A program made the position numbers and the translations under genes. From the NCBI RefSeq assembly GCF_040372805.1, contig NZ_BAABWJ010000009.1, positions 133,680 through 197,679 on the forward strand: a stretch of DNA of 64,000 bases, read 5' to 3'. Shown here piece by piece: positions 16,787 to 25,605 of the stretch. Position 1 is the first letter of the stretch; each line of letters starts with the position of its first letter. Source of the stretch: Pseudoteredinibacter isoporae_A (GTDB taxonomy: Bacteria > Pseudomonadota > Gammaproteobacteria > Pseudomonadales > Cellvibrionaceae). The notes under the pieces were generated by a model. The model was not told the DNA's origin, ran no database searches, and worked only from the letters and a program-made list of their open reading frames with translations.

Positions 16787-18193
16787 ATGAGTGAAACCCT
16801 TGAAAGCACAGTTTCTTTCCCATCGGATATGCCCAGCGACGCCCAAGAGCAGCGTTGGCTGGGCTATTGGCCGTTTGTGTGGGGAGCCACCGGTGCCGCC
16901 GTTAGCCTGATTAATCTGTGGCGCTTTCCCTATCTGGTGGGGGAGCATGGCGGGGGCCTGTTTTTATTAGTGTATTTATTGTGCGTGATCATTCTTGCCG
17001 TGCCTATCATGCTTGCCGAATTATTGATCGGCCGCTTGGGACGTGGGAATCCGGTGATCGCGGTTGCGTCGGTCGCGCAACTCGCGGGAATATCGAGCTG
17101 GTGGCGCTTGATTGGCTATCTGGTCATTGCCGCCAGCCTTTTGATTCTGCCCATTTACAGTGTAATGGGGGGCTGGGGCCTGGAGTTTCTGAGTATGGCC
17201 ATGGAGCATCGATTCGAAGGGATCAGTTTTGCCAGCAGCCGGGCTGACTTTGACCGCTTCCTGTTGGACCAAACCACCATGCTGGGTTGGCATTCGGTAA
17301 TGATGCTGGCCGCTGTGGTGCTGGTGGCAGCCGGCATTCGAGTCCTGGCCTGGGTGTTAAAAATTCTCGTGCCCGCTATGTTTATCATTATGCTGGCGCT
17401 GGTGTACCAGCTGTCTTCCCTGGACGATTTCAGCCGCGCGCTGGAATGGATGTTCGTTTTTCGTCCAGAAGACTTCACTTGGACCTCCGTGTTGCTCGCC
17501 TTGGGACATGGCTTTCTTACTCTTGGGGTCGGTCTGGGCGTTATCATGACCTACAGCGGCTACTTGCCCAAAGGCAGCCAGATGGGGCGCCTGGTGTTGC
17601 GAATCAGTGTTTTGGATTTGCTGCTGGCGGTGCTGGCGGGTCTGGTTGCTTTGCCGTTATTGATGTCGATTCCGGAGCAGGCACCCGCAGCAGGGCCTGA
17701 ATCGCTTTTTGTTTCGTTGCCTGCGGTCTTTGGTTCTATGCCGGAAGGCACCTCTTTGGCCAACTGGTTTTACATTGCAGTGGTCGCGGTTGCGTTGAGT
17801 TCAATCGTGCCGCTCATGGAACCTTTGGTTGCGCATATGCAGGATCGTGGTTGGCCACGTTACCAGGGGGCCATTTTTGCAGGAACTGTTTGCTGGACTC
17901 TGGGCCTGGGAGTGGTGATGTCCTTTAACCAGTGGCAGCAAGTGGAACTATTGGATGGTTTGAACTTTTCCCAAATGCTGGATTACGTTACCGCCAATGT
18001 ATTGATGCCCATCGTCGGTTTAACCATGGCGGTAATTGTTGGTTGGTTATTACCGGTGGAAAATGCCCGCGAAGCATTTCAACAAGATTCAAAATGGCGC
18101 TTTCAAGCCTGGCTTCTGCTGTTAAAATACGGCGCCCCCATATTGATTTATGCCATTTTCATTATGCCTATGTTGCAAAACTGGTTGTTGTGA
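16787..18193 (+). CDS. Sodium-dependent NSS-family transporter, second copy
   Basis: 468-residue inner-membrane protein of the same family as 14567-15913 but clearly diverged. TM1 reads GATGAAVSLINLWRFPYL, keeping the NLWRFPY signature. The ATG at 16787 places TM1 at the usual distance from the start; an earlier start at 16721 lacks support. It heads an apparent operon with ratA and rnfH. Substrate unknown. Confidence 0.88.
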   Translation: MSETLESTVSFPSDMPSDAQEQRWLGYWPFVWGATGAAVSLINLWRFPYLVGEHGGGLFLLVYLLCVIILAVPIMLAELLIGRLGRGNPVIAVASVAQLAGISSWWRLIGYLVIAASLLILPIYSVMGGWGLEFLSMAMEHRFEGISFASSRADFDRFLLDQTTMLGWHSVMMLAAVVLVAAGIRVLAWVLKILVPAMFIIMLALVYQLSSLDDFSRALEWMFVFRPEDFTWTSVLLALGHGFLTLGVGLGVIMTYSGYLPKGSQMGRLVLRISVLDLLLAVLAGLVALPLLMSIPEQAPAAGPESLFVSLPAVFGSMPEGTSLANWFYIAVVAVALSSIVPLMEPLVAHMQDRGWPRYQGAIFAGTVCWTLGLGVVMSFNQWQQVELLDGLNFSQMLDYVTANVLMPIVGLTMAVIVGWLLPVENAREAFQQDSKWRFQAWLLLLKYGAPILIYAIFIMPMLQNWLL

Positions 18194-18233
18194 ATATGGC
18201 CGGGGCTGAAATTTGAATGTGATGAGTGTGTAG

Positions 18234-18680
18234 ATGGCCACTGAAATTGAGCGCAGCGCCCTGGTGGCTTATTCGCAGGACCAAATGTTTGAGTTGGTGG
18301 GGGATATTGAATCCTACCCACAGTTCATGGCCGGTTGTGTCGCTGCCGATGTGTTGGAACGTGGTGATGACTACGTGATCGCGACTTTGCGTTTGTCCCA
18401 AGCGGGCATTAAACAGGAATTTACCACCCGCAACACTTTGCTGGAACCCAGTTGTATGAGGATGGAACTGGTCGATGGCCCGTTTTCTGAGTTTTCCGGA
18501 GAATGGCGCTTCAAGGCCTTGGCTGAGTTCGCCTGTAAAGTAGAGCTGAGTTTGCGTTTTGCCTTTGATAACGCGGTTCTGCAGTTAGCCGCTGGTAAGT
18601 TGTTTGAAAAGATAGCCAATCAGCAAGTGGCGTCTCTGTGTCAGCGTGCTGAACATGTCTATGGGCCGGGCAAGTTGTAA
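18234..18680 (+). CDS. ratA: RatA/Coq10-family START-like protein
   Basis: 148-residue helix-grip (START-like) protein with the typical N-terminal EIERSALVAYSQDQMFELV and central YPQFM motif. E. coli RatA (PasT) has been described as a 50S-binding translation inhibitor, while the wider family includes the ubiquinone-binding Coq10; either role is possible. It precedes rnfH, as in most gammaproteobacteria, near smpB. Confidence 0.88.
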   Translation: MATEIERSALVAYSQDQMFELVGDIESYPQFMAGCVAADVLERGDDYVIATLRLSQAGIKQEFTTRNTLLEPSCMRMELVDGPFSEFSGEWRFKALAEFACKVELSLRFAFDNAVLQLAAGKLFEKIANQQVASLCQRAEHVYGPGKL

Positions 18681-18747
18681 TGAGTGATTCAAGAGCAAGC
18701 CGAAATATGATTAGCCATCACGAATTGAAAAGTGTGAGCCATTACGT

Positions 18748-19074
18748 ATGAGTGATATCGAAACCATCGCTGTAGAAGTTGCCTATGCCTTGCCCGACAA
18801 GCAGAAAATCGTTTCCTTGTTGGTTGAGCCGGGAACAACCGCTTTACAGGCGGTGAAGAAGTCAGGCATTTGTCAGATCTTCCCTGAAATTGATCCTGAT
18901 ACCGCGAAGATGGGCATTTTCGGACAGAGCTTGGGGACCAAAGGCTTGCTAAAAGCCCATGAGCATCTGTTGAAAGAAGGTGATCGCGTCGAGATCTACC
19001 GACCTCTAATTGCCGACCCGAAAGAGGTTCGCCGTCGACGGGCAGCTAAAGCGGCGGGAGAGGGCGCTGAGTAA
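18748..19074 (+). CDS. RnfH family protein (RatB-like)
   Basis: 108-residue ubiquitin-like (beta-grasp) protein. Family features are EVAYALPDKQKIVSLLVEPG at the start, GIFGQ in the middle, and DRVEIYRPL followed by a basic RRRRA tail. RnfH genes usually sit beside ratA; the function is unsettled. A strong terminator follows. Confidence 0.88.
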   Translation: MSDIETIAVEVAYALPDKQKIVSLLVEPGTTALQAVKKSGICQIFPEIDPDTAKMGIFGQSLGTKGLLKAHEHLLKEGDRVEIYRPLIADPKEVRRRRAAKAAGEGAE

Positions 19075-19121
19075 TGTAAACGCGCTCGGGCAAGAGGCAA
19101 GCCCAGCCATACTGTCGAAAA

Positions 19122-19163
19122 TAAAAAAGAGCCACATTGCTAAGCAGTGCGGCTCTTTTTTTG
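19122..19163 (+). terminator. Rho-independent terminator after rnfH
   Basis: A long stem (AGAGCCACATTGC paired with GCAGTGCGGCTCT, one mismatch) with a TAAG-type loop and a run of seven T. A-rich bases on the 5' side allow bidirectional action with the convergent bamE. Confidence 0.9.
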
Positions 19164-19223
19164 TGTCATGCGTTTCATCCCCGGCACGAGGTGTCGTGTG
19201 AGGAATAAAGAGTATTCCGGTAA

Positions 19224-19574
19224 TCAGCTCTCGCCGTTCTCAGCGCGGAAGTCACCGGTAAAGCGTGCCAGCTTGTCTTCTTCATCAAAAAATACGGTCA
19301 GTCGCTCTTTGGTGATTTTGCCGTTGGCGTCTTTCAGACTGTAGTAATAATCCCAGCGATCTGGAGTAAAGGTGTCGGTGATCAAAGGGGTGCCCAGAAC
19401 AAAGCGGACCTGACGCTTGGTCATGCCAGGCTTCAGCTGATCAACCATATCTTGAGTAATGATATTCCCCTGCTGGATGTCCAGAGTGTATACCCCGGGG
19501 AATTTCAGGTAGGAACAGGCGCTGATCAGGAGTAGACAGGCGGTGGCGATACTGAGCTTTACGGCTTTTTGCAT
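19224..19574 (-). CDS. bamE: Outer-membrane assembly lipoprotein BamE
   Basis: Accessory lipoprotein of the BAM complex that inserts beta-barrel proteins. The 116-residue precursor has lipobox LISAC (Cys20). The mature region carries the conserved YTLDIQQGN, LKPGMTKRQVRFVLGTP and DRWDYYY motifs. Divergent from fur, the common gammaproteobacterial arrangement. Confidence 0.96.
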   Translation of the reverse strand: MQKAVKLSIATACLLLISACSYLKFPGVYTLDIQQGNIITQDMVDQLKPGMTKRQVRFVLGTPLITDTFTPDRWDYYYSLKDANGKITKERLTVFFDEEDKLARFTGDFRAENGES

Positions 19575-19652
19575 GAAGGGCTTCCACTTCGTTAGACTAA
19601 TAGGAGATAATACCTGAACTTATTCAATACTGAGAAGACTCTTGGGGGAAAA

Positions 19653-20060
19653 ATGGCTGTTGAAAACCAGGAATTACGTAAGGCTGGACTTAAGGTAACC
19701 TTGCCTCGGGTTAAGATCCTGCAAATTCTTGAATCCTCGGAACAGCACCACATGAGCGCTGAAGACGTTTATAAATCGCTGATGGAAGCCGGTGAAGACG
19801 TTGGTTTGGCGACGGTGTACCGGGTGCTTACTCAGTTTGAAGGTGCGGGTTTGGTGGTTCGTCATAATTTTGATGGCGGTCACTCAGTGTTTGAATTGGC
19901 TCGTGGTGATCATCATGACCACATGGTTTGTACGGACACCGGACGAGTGATAGAGTTCCATAATGAAGAGATTGAACGTCTTCAGGATGCCATTGCCGAA
20001 GAGCATGGCTACGAGATTGTCGGCCACAGCTTGGTGCTTTACGTAAAACCAAAAGAATAA
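19653..20060 (+). CDS. fur: Ferric uptake regulator Fur
   Basis: Iron-responsive repressor, 135 residues. The winged helix contains LKVTLPRVKILQIL and DVGLATVYRVLTQFE; the metal-binding dimer domain has GGHSVFELARGDHHDHMVC. The usual second cysteine of the CxxC pair is Thr (CTDT), as I recall for Pseudomonas Fur, so this is not a defect. No clear Fur box is seen in the short bamE-fur spacer. A hairpin terminator follows. Confidence 0.97.
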   Translation: MAVENQELRKAGLKVTLPRVKILQILESSEQHHMSAEDVYKSLMEAGEDVGLATVYRVLTQFEGAGLVVRHNFDGGHSVFELARGDHHDHMVCTDTGRVIEFHNEEIERLQDAIAEEHGYEIVGHSLVLYVKPKE

Positions 20061-20079
20061 TCGACCATTGCGGTTGAGA

Positions 20080-20106
20080 AAAATGGGGCATATAGAGCCC
20101 CATTTT
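20080..20106 (+). terminator. Rho-independent terminator after fur
   Basis: AAAATGGGGC and GCCCCATTTT form a 10-bp stem around a 7-base loop, with a T-rich tail. Confidence 0.8.
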
Positions 20107-20188
20107 AGTTTGTAGAATGGCATTTTCGTCTTCCCATTGATGTGGCTCACTGGCTTGGACGACGTGCGAATACAGAGCAGATATAGTT

Positions 20189-20749
20189 ATGACAGAAGAA
20201 CAAAAAGCCGCGGCACCGGCCCGCAACTTTCAATTGAACCTGGTTCAGGTGAGTGATTTAGCTTGCCGCATTTTGTATCAGACCTTTGTTGTGCAGGCGA
20301 AAGACAAGGCCAAGATGGCATTAAAAGATCTGAAATCTGGCAAAGGTTTGAATGTGGGTGTGCTGACGCTAACCGTTACCCATAAAGACACCGGTGTCGA
20401 AGAGAAACTGGATCTGCCTTTGAAGATTAAACTGGATTACAGTGAATTTCGTGGCCCGTTTAATTTCCCTTCTTTTGAAGCCTCGGTCCGAGCGACCATC
20501 AGTTTGATTGGACAGACGCTTGATGCCAAAGGTGACTTGAATATTTTAACCGATGAGAATACCGGCAGTGCGCTCTTGCATTTGCCTGGCGCTACCCAAG
20601 ATCAAGACGGCCGTTACAATGTTATGGTGATGGCTATCGAGCCAATCAAAGAGCGTGATCGTAAGTTGGCGTTAGGCGTAAAACTGATGTATTTGGATCC
20701 GAACCAGTACGAGCAGCTGCGTGATGAGACACCGGCTAACGAAGAGTAA
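20189..20749 (+). CDS. Conserved hypothetical protein
   Basis: 186-residue soluble acidic protein without signal peptide or membrane segment. The middle alternates beta-strand-like stretches (VGVLTLTVTHKDTG, KLDLPLKIKLDYSEFRGPF). I do not recognise a domain. It sits alone between two strong terminators, downstream of fur and convergent with recN. Ordinary codon use suggests a resident gene. Confidence 0.6.
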   Translation: MTEEQKAAAPARNFQLNLVQVSDLACRILYQTFVVQAKDKAKMALKDLKSGKGLNVGVLTLTVTHKDTGVEEKLDLPLKIKLDYSEFRGPFNFPSFEASVRATISLIGQTLDAKGDLNILTDENTGSALLHLPGATQDQDGRYNVMVMAIEPIKERDRKLALGVKLMYLDPNQYEQLRDETPANEE

Positions 20750-20770
20750 CAACACACTTCGTGCACAGCA

Positions 20771-20810
20771 GCCATAAAAAAGCCCGGCCTTGGCCGGGCT
20801 TTTTTATGGC
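20771..20810 (+). terminator. Bidirectional terminator between the hypothetical gene and recN
   Basis: A 19-bp perfect stem (GCCATAAAAAAGCCCGGCC with its complement, TT loop) has A- and T-runs on both sides of the GC core, so it can stop transcripts from both convergent genes. Confidence 0.93.
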
Positions 20811-20831
20811 GGGTACTTTATGAATGCTATG

Positions 20832-22502
20832 TTAATGCACCGTGGACAGCATTTCCCTGGCATGGGCAACAGCCTGCTCGCTACTGGCTTCGCCACCCAG
20901 CATACGTGCAATTTCTGAAATACGCTCATCGTCTTCAAGCTTGGATAATGAAGAGGCCGCTCCGGCCTTGTCAGTAGTTTTGCTGACCTGCAAATGCTGA
21001 TGAGCTTTACTGGCGACTTGGGGCAGGTGAGTGACGCAAAGTACCTGACAGCGCTCTCCGAGCTGGCGGAGCATCTGCCCAACGACATTCGCAGTGGCGC
21101 CACCGATACCAACATCTACTTCATCAAACACCAAAGTAGCCGCCGCGCTGGTCTGAGCGGTGATGACCTGAATGGCGAGGCTGATGCGAGACAGCTCACC
21201 ACCGGAGGCGATTTTACCCAGTGGTTTGGGATCTTGCCCGGGGTTGGTGGCAATCAAAAATTCAATTTCTTCACTGCCTTTGCTGCTGGGTTCCTCAAGC
21301 GGCCTTAAGGCTATCTTAAAAATAGCGTTGGACATGGCCAGTTTTTCAAGTTGCTTATTAACTTGTCCCTGCAATTTTTTGGCGGCTGCCTGGCGCTTTT
21401 GTCCCAGCTTTGTGGCCAGGTCTTCATAATGCTTCAGGGCGGCTGTGGACTGTTGCTGCAGTTGGTCCAGGTCTTCGTCGACGTTGCCGAGTGCGGCCAG
21501 CTCCTGGCTGAGTTGTTGATGCAGCCCGCTGAGTTCGGATGGATCAATGCGGTGTTTTCGTGCAATGTCGTAGATACGGCTCAAACGGCTTTCCAGTTCG
21601 AACAAACGTTCTGGGTCGGCTTCAAAACTGTCGACATGTCGTTGAATTTCACCATTGGCTTCTTCTAGTTGGATCAGTGCCTGGCCCAACATATTTTCAG
21701 CTTCGCCGAGAGACGAGCTCTTGCCGTCAATTTCAGAAAGCCATTGCAGACACTGGTTTAAGCCCTGGCGCAGGCTGAACTCGCCTTCACCTTCGCATAA
21801 ATTGGCCACCTGCTGGCATTTGTGAAGCGTATCTTCGGCATTGGCCAGCTGCAGCTGTTCCTGCTCAAGCTGTTCCAATTCCCCTTCGTTTAGGGCGAGC
21901 TCATCCAATTCGGACACTTGATAGCTAAGCAATTGATGGCGGGCGCTGATCTCTTCGGCGTTATCCCGTCGTTCGATAAAGCGTTGTTGGGACAGTCGGT
22001 AATCTTTAAAGGCCTGCTTCAGTTTTTCCAGTAAGGGTTTGAGAGAACCGAAATTGTCCAGCAGACGGCGGTGATGTTCTTTCTTCAGAAGAGACTGATG
22101 TTCATGCTGACCGTGAATGTCGATCAGCAGCTCCCCCAGGCCTTTGAGTTGCTGCAGCGTAACCGGGCTGCCATTGATATAGGCTCGGCTTCGGCCTTCG
22201 GCCGATAATACGCGGCGCAACAGGCATTCCTCACTGGCATCACTGTCGAGTTCATGGCGTTGCAGCCATTTTTGGGCCGCAGGCAGCTGACTGAGATCAA
22301 AACTGGCGTATACGTCGGCCTTATTGGCGTCTTTGCGGACCTTATCGGCATCGGCGCGTTCGCCTATGGCGAGTCCCAAGGCATTGAGCAGTATGGATTT
22401 CCCCGCGCCGGTTTCCCCGGTGATGGCGGTCAGGCCTTGATCGAGTTCCAGATCGAGGCTGTCTACCAGAGTAATGTTGTTAATGCTGAGCTGGGTGAGC
22501 AT
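20832..22502 (-). CDS. recN: DNA repair protein RecN
   Basis: SMC-like ATPase acting early in double-strand-break repair. 556 residues: Walker A GETGAGKS near residue 30, a long central coiled coil rich in Gln/Glu/Leu (about 160-370), and the C-terminal ABC signature SGGELSRISLA with Walker B TLVFDEVDVGIGG. Full family length. The presumed LexA-controlled promoter at 22503-22600 was inspected, and I could not confirm a LexA box by eye. Confidence 0.97.
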   Translation of the reverse strand: MLTQLSINNITLVDSLDLELDQGLTAITGETGAGKSILLNALGLAIGERADADKVRKDANKADVYASFDLSQLPAAQKWLQRHELDSDASEECLLRRVLSAEGRSRAYINGSPVTLQQLKGLGELLIDIHGQHEHQSLLKKEHHRRLLDNFGSLKPLLEKLKQAFKDYRLSQQRFIERRDNAEEISARHQLLSYQVSELDELALNEGELEQLEQEQLQLANAEDTLHKCQQVANLCEGEGEFSLRQGLNQCLQWLSEIDGKSSSLGEAENMLGQALIQLEEANGEIQRHVDSFEADPERLFELESRLSRIYDIARKHRIDPSELSGLHQQLSQELAALGNVDEDLDQLQQQSTAALKHYEDLATKLGQKRQAAAKKLQGQVNKQLEKLAMSNAIFKIALRPLEEPSSKGSEEIEFLIATNPGQDPKPLGKIASGGELSRISLAIQVITAQTSAAATLVFDEVDVGIGGATANVVGQMLRQLGERCQVLCVTHLPQVASKAHQHLQVSKTTDKAGAASSLSKLEDDERISEIARMLGGEASSEQAVAHAREMLSTVH

Positions 22503-22633
22503 ATCCCGCTCCTCCTCACTAGAATCCCGCTGTCCAGAATATTTACTGTGTGTTTATACAGTAGTTTTGGCTGGCTGCCAATATTTGATCAATAAATTGC
22601 AATGGAAAGTAGGGTTTTGTAACCGATTGCCCT

Positions 22634-22661
22634 GTTGAAGCCGCTAAAAATGTCCCCATAT
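22634..22661 (+). promoter_or_regulatory. Sigma32 heat-shock promoter upstream of grpE
   Basis: GTTGAAG at 22634-22640 and CCCCATAT at 22654-22661 are separated by 13 bases, close to the RpoH consensus CTTGAAA-N(11-16)-CCCCATNT. It lies 79 bases before the grpE start. Confidence 0.8.
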
Positions 22662-22739
22662 ATGCTGACAGATAGAAATTATTGGTCGCGATTTGAAAAG
22701 TCACCTTCGCGACCTGCCTGTGATTAGATGGAGATAGCT

Positions 22740-23327
22740 GTGTCCTCAGAAGAGCAAAACCCGAATGTGGAAGCCGAGGCTTCAACTGATGCCCAAGACG
22801 CCGTAGAAACCACCGAAGAGGCCGTGGCCTCTGAAGAGCGGGTTGAGGACGTCAATCCGGCAGAACTGGTGCTGCAGATTGAAGAACTACAAAGCCAGAT
22901 TGGCAAATTGAAAGATCAGGAACTGCGTACCCAGGCTGAGATGCACAATGTGCGTCGTCGCGCTGAACAGGACGTGGAAAAAGCCCATAAATTTGGCGTG
23001 GAGAAGTTTGTTGGCGATATGCTGACTGTGGTTGATAACCTCGAGCGTGCGCTGGATTCCATGGACGCCGAAGACGACAGTTTGGCGGCGGCTCGCGAGG
23101 GTATCGAACTGACCCTGAAGTCCATGCAGGATGGCCTGAAGCGTCATAAGGTTGAAGCGATTAACCCCGCTGGTGAGCCCTTTGATCCTGAGTTTCACCA
23201 AGCCATGACCATGGTGCCGAACCCTGACGTAGAGCCCAATACCGTGATGGATGTCTTCCAGAAGGGGTATACCTTGCATGGCCGCCTGGTGCGTCCAGCG
23301 ATGGTGGTTGTGGCCAAGGCGCCCTAG
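22740..23327 (+). CDS. grpE: Nucleotide exchange factor GrpE
   Basis: Releases ADP from DnaK. 195 residues from a GTG start at 22740, chosen because a GGAG site lies six bases upstream and the resulting N-terminus (SSEEQ) resembles E. coli GrpE; an ATG at 22728 has no ribosome site. The long helix is residues ~40-80, followed by MHNVRRRAEQDVEKAHKFGV and the C-terminal beta domain ending NTVMDVFQKGYTLHGRLVRP. First gene of grpE-dnaK-dnaJ. Confidence 0.95.
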   Translation: MSSEEQNPNVEAEASTDAQDAVETTEEAVASEERVEDVNPAELVLQIEELQSQIGKLKDQELRTQAEMHNVRRRAEQDVEKAHKFGVEKFVGDMLTVVDNLERALDSMDAEDDSLAAAREGIELTLKSMQDGLKRHKVEAINPAGEPFDPEFHQAMTMVPNPDVEPNTVMDVFQKGYTLHGRLVRPAMVVVAKAP

Positions 23328-23370
23328 TTGGCCAAGCTGACGAAAAGTTGCCCAAAGTTGGACAAGAGGC

Positions 23371-23398
23371 CTTGAACTGGGGAAATCTGATCCCATAT
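23371..23398 (+). promoter_or_regulatory. Sigma32 heat-shock promoter upstream of dnaK
   Basis: CTTGAAC at 23371-23377 and TCCCATAT at 23391-23398 with a 13-base spacer. This closely matches the RpoH consensus and has the same spacing as the grpE promoter. Confidence 0.8.
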
Positions 23399-23497
23399 AG
23401 CTAGCAAGGCCAATGAAGCAGAGCCGCAGGGCTCTAACGTAAAGAACATTTGTATTGATCAAGGCGGCAAGGCCGCCAGTGAAATTGGAGAAATTCC

Positions 23498-25429
23498 ATG
23501 GGAAAAATTATCGGAATTGATTTGGGTACCACCAACTCATGCGTATCCGTATTGGAAGGCGATAAGCCTAAGGTGATCGAGAACGCCGAGGGCGATCGCA
23601 CCACGCCTTCTATTGTGGCCTTTACCGACGACGGTGAAGTACTGGTTGGCCAGAGCGCTAAGCGTCAGTCTGTGACGAACCCTCAAAATACCCTGTTTGC
23701 GGTTAAGCGTTTGATTGGCCGTAAGTTTAAAGACGATGTGGTTCAGAAAGACATCTCCATGGTGCCGTACAAAATTGTTCCGGCCGATAACGGTGATGCC
23801 TGGGTAGAAGCCAAAGGTGATGCGAAAGCGCCACCACAGATTTCTGCTGAAGTACTGAAGAAAATGAAGAAGACCGCTGAGGATTACCTGGGTGAAACGG
23901 TGACTGAAGCCGTTGTAACCGTTCCAGCCTACTTCAATGACTCCCAGCGTCAGGCGACTAAAGATGCCGGTAAGATTGCGGGTCTGGATGTTAAGCGCAT
24001 CATCAACGAGCCGACCGCTGCGGCATTGGCCTACGGTATGGACAAGGCGACTGGCGATCGTACGATCGCGGTTTATGACCTGGGTGGTGGTACCTTCGAT
24101 ATCTCGATTATTGAGATTGCCGACGTTGATGGTGAGCATCAGTTTGAAGTACTGGCCACCAACGGTGATACCTTCTTGGGTGGTGAAGATTTCGACTTGC
24201 GTCTGATCGAGTACTTGGCCGAAGAGTTCAAGAAAGAAAACGGCATTGATCTGCACAATGATCCACTGGCTCTGCAGCGTTTGAAAGAAGCCGCTGAAAA
24301 AGCCAAGATTGAACTGTCATCTTCTCAGCAAACAGAAGTGAACCTGCCTTACATCACCGCTGATGCAACTGGTCCTAAGCACTTGGTTGTGAAAATGACC
24401 CGTGCCAAGTTGGAATCTCTGGTAGAAGACTTGGTTGTTAACTCCCTGAAGCCTGTAAAAACCGCTTTGGAAGATGCCGATCTTTCCGTTGGTGAAATCG
24501 ACGATGTTATTTTGGTCGGTGGTCAGACTCGCATGCCATTGGTTCAGGAAAAAGTGGCTGAGTTCTTTGGTCAAGAGCCACGTAAAGATGTTAACCCTGA
24601 TGAAGCCGTTGCCATGGGTGCTGCGATTCAAGGTGCGGTACTGGCTGGTGATGTTAAAGATGTATTGTTGTTGGACGTAACGCCTCTGACACTGGGTATT
24701 GAAACCATGGGTGGTGTCGCGACGCCATTGATTGATAAGAACACCACTATCCCGACCAAAAAGTCCCAGGTTTTCTCCACAGCGGAAGACAACCAGACTG
24801 CAGTAACGATTCACGTGGTACAGGGTGAGCGTAAGCAAGCCTCCCAGAACAAATCTCTGGGTCGTTTTGACTTGGCGGATATTCCTCCTGCACAACGTGG
24901 TATGCCACAAATTGAAGTGACTTTTGATATTGATGCTAACGGTATTCTGAACGTAGGCGCCAAAGACAAAGCCACCGGTAAAGAACAGTCGATTGTTATT
25001 AAAGCCTCTTCCGGTTTGAGCGATGAAGAAATCGATCAAATGGTAAATGACGCTGAAGCAAATGCTGAAGCGGACAAGCAGTTCGAAGAGTTGGTAACAA
25101 CGCGCAATACTTTGGAAGGTTTGATTCATGCAACCAAGAAAACGGTTGAAGAAGCTGGTGATAAAGCCACTGACGAAGAGAAGGCGGCTATCGAAGCTGC
25201 GCTTGCGGAAGCCGAAGAAGCTGTTAAAGGCGACGACAAAGAGGCCATGGAAGCTGCTACCAACAAGTTGACGGAAGCATCCAGTTCTCTGGCTCAAAAA
25301 CTCTACGCGGAGCAAGCTGCTCAAGCGGAAGCCGCAGGTGCGGATGCTGGTGCTCAGCAACAGGCTCAGCCTGAGGACGACGGTGTCGTCGAAGCTGAGT
25401 TTGAAGAAGTTAAGGATGACAATAAGTAA
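23498..25429 (+). CDS. dnaK: Molecular chaperone DnaK (Hsp70)
   Basis: 643-residue Hsp70. The ATPase domain (1 to about 385) has IGIDLGTTNSCV, AVVTVPAYFNDSQRQATKDA and VYDLGGGTFDISI. The linker is VLLLDVTPL. The substrate-binding domain and helical lid follow, with an acidic C-terminus ending near EEVKDDNK. The ATG at 23498 follows a GGAG site. Complete and typical. Confidence 0.99.
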   Translation: MGKIIGIDLGTTNSCVSVLEGDKPKVIENAEGDRTTPSIVAFTDDGEVLVGQSAKRQSVTNPQNTLFAVKRLIGRKFKDDVVQKDISMVPYKIVPADNGDAWVEAKGDAKAPPQISAEVLKKMKKTAEDYLGETVTEAVVTVPAYFNDSQRQATKDAGKIAGLDVKRIINEPTAAALAYGMDKATGDRTIAVYDLGGGTFDISIIEIADVDGEHQFEVLATNGDTFLGGEDFDLRLIEYLAEEFKKENGIDLHNDPLALQRLKEAAEKAKIELSSSQQTEVNLPYITADATGPKHLVVKMTRAKLESLVEDLVVNSLKPVKTALEDADLSVGEIDDVILVGGQTRMPLVQEKVAEFFGQEPRKDVNPDEAVAMGAAIQGAVLAGDVKDVLLLDVTPLTLGIETMGGVATPLIDKNTTIPTKKSQVFSTAEDNQTAVTIHVVQGERKQASQNKSLGRFDLADIPPAQRGMPQIEVTFDIDANGILNVGAKDKATGKEQSIVIKASSGLSDEEIDQMVNDAEANAEADKQFEELVTTRNTLEGLIHATKKTVEEAGDKATDEEKAAIEAALAEAEEAVKGDDKEAMEAATNKLTEASSSLAQKLYAEQAAQAEAAGADAGAQQQAQPEDDGVVEAEFEEVKDDNK

Positions 25430-25448
25430 TCCTTAGCCCTTCGTTGAT

Positions 25449-25486
25449 GACGGGAGGCGGCTGTATGGCTTGGCCTCCCGTTTTCG
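25449..25486 (+). terminator. Terminator between dnaK and dnaJ
   Basis: ACGGGAGGC and GCCTCCCGT form a 9-bp stem with a 14-base loop and a TTTTC tail. It may attenuate read-through into dnaJ. Confidence 0.7.
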
Positions 25487-25605
25487 TCTGGGCGCTTTAG
25501 AGCGCTGCGTAACAAAATAGAAAATGTGCCGAGCATCTTGTTGATGGAAACAAGGTTTGTTTGAGGCAAAGAATTCGCAAATAAGCAATTAGCTGAAGAG
25601 TCACT

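Noticed and set aside
19575..19652. Fur box in the bamE-fur spacer
   Set aside because: Only a partial GATAAT resemblance; no 19-bp match with the inverted GATAAT pattern.
24317..25360. Minus-strand frame of 347 codons inside dnaK
   Set aside because: Antisense shadow of dnaK with biased composition; no start signal or motif.
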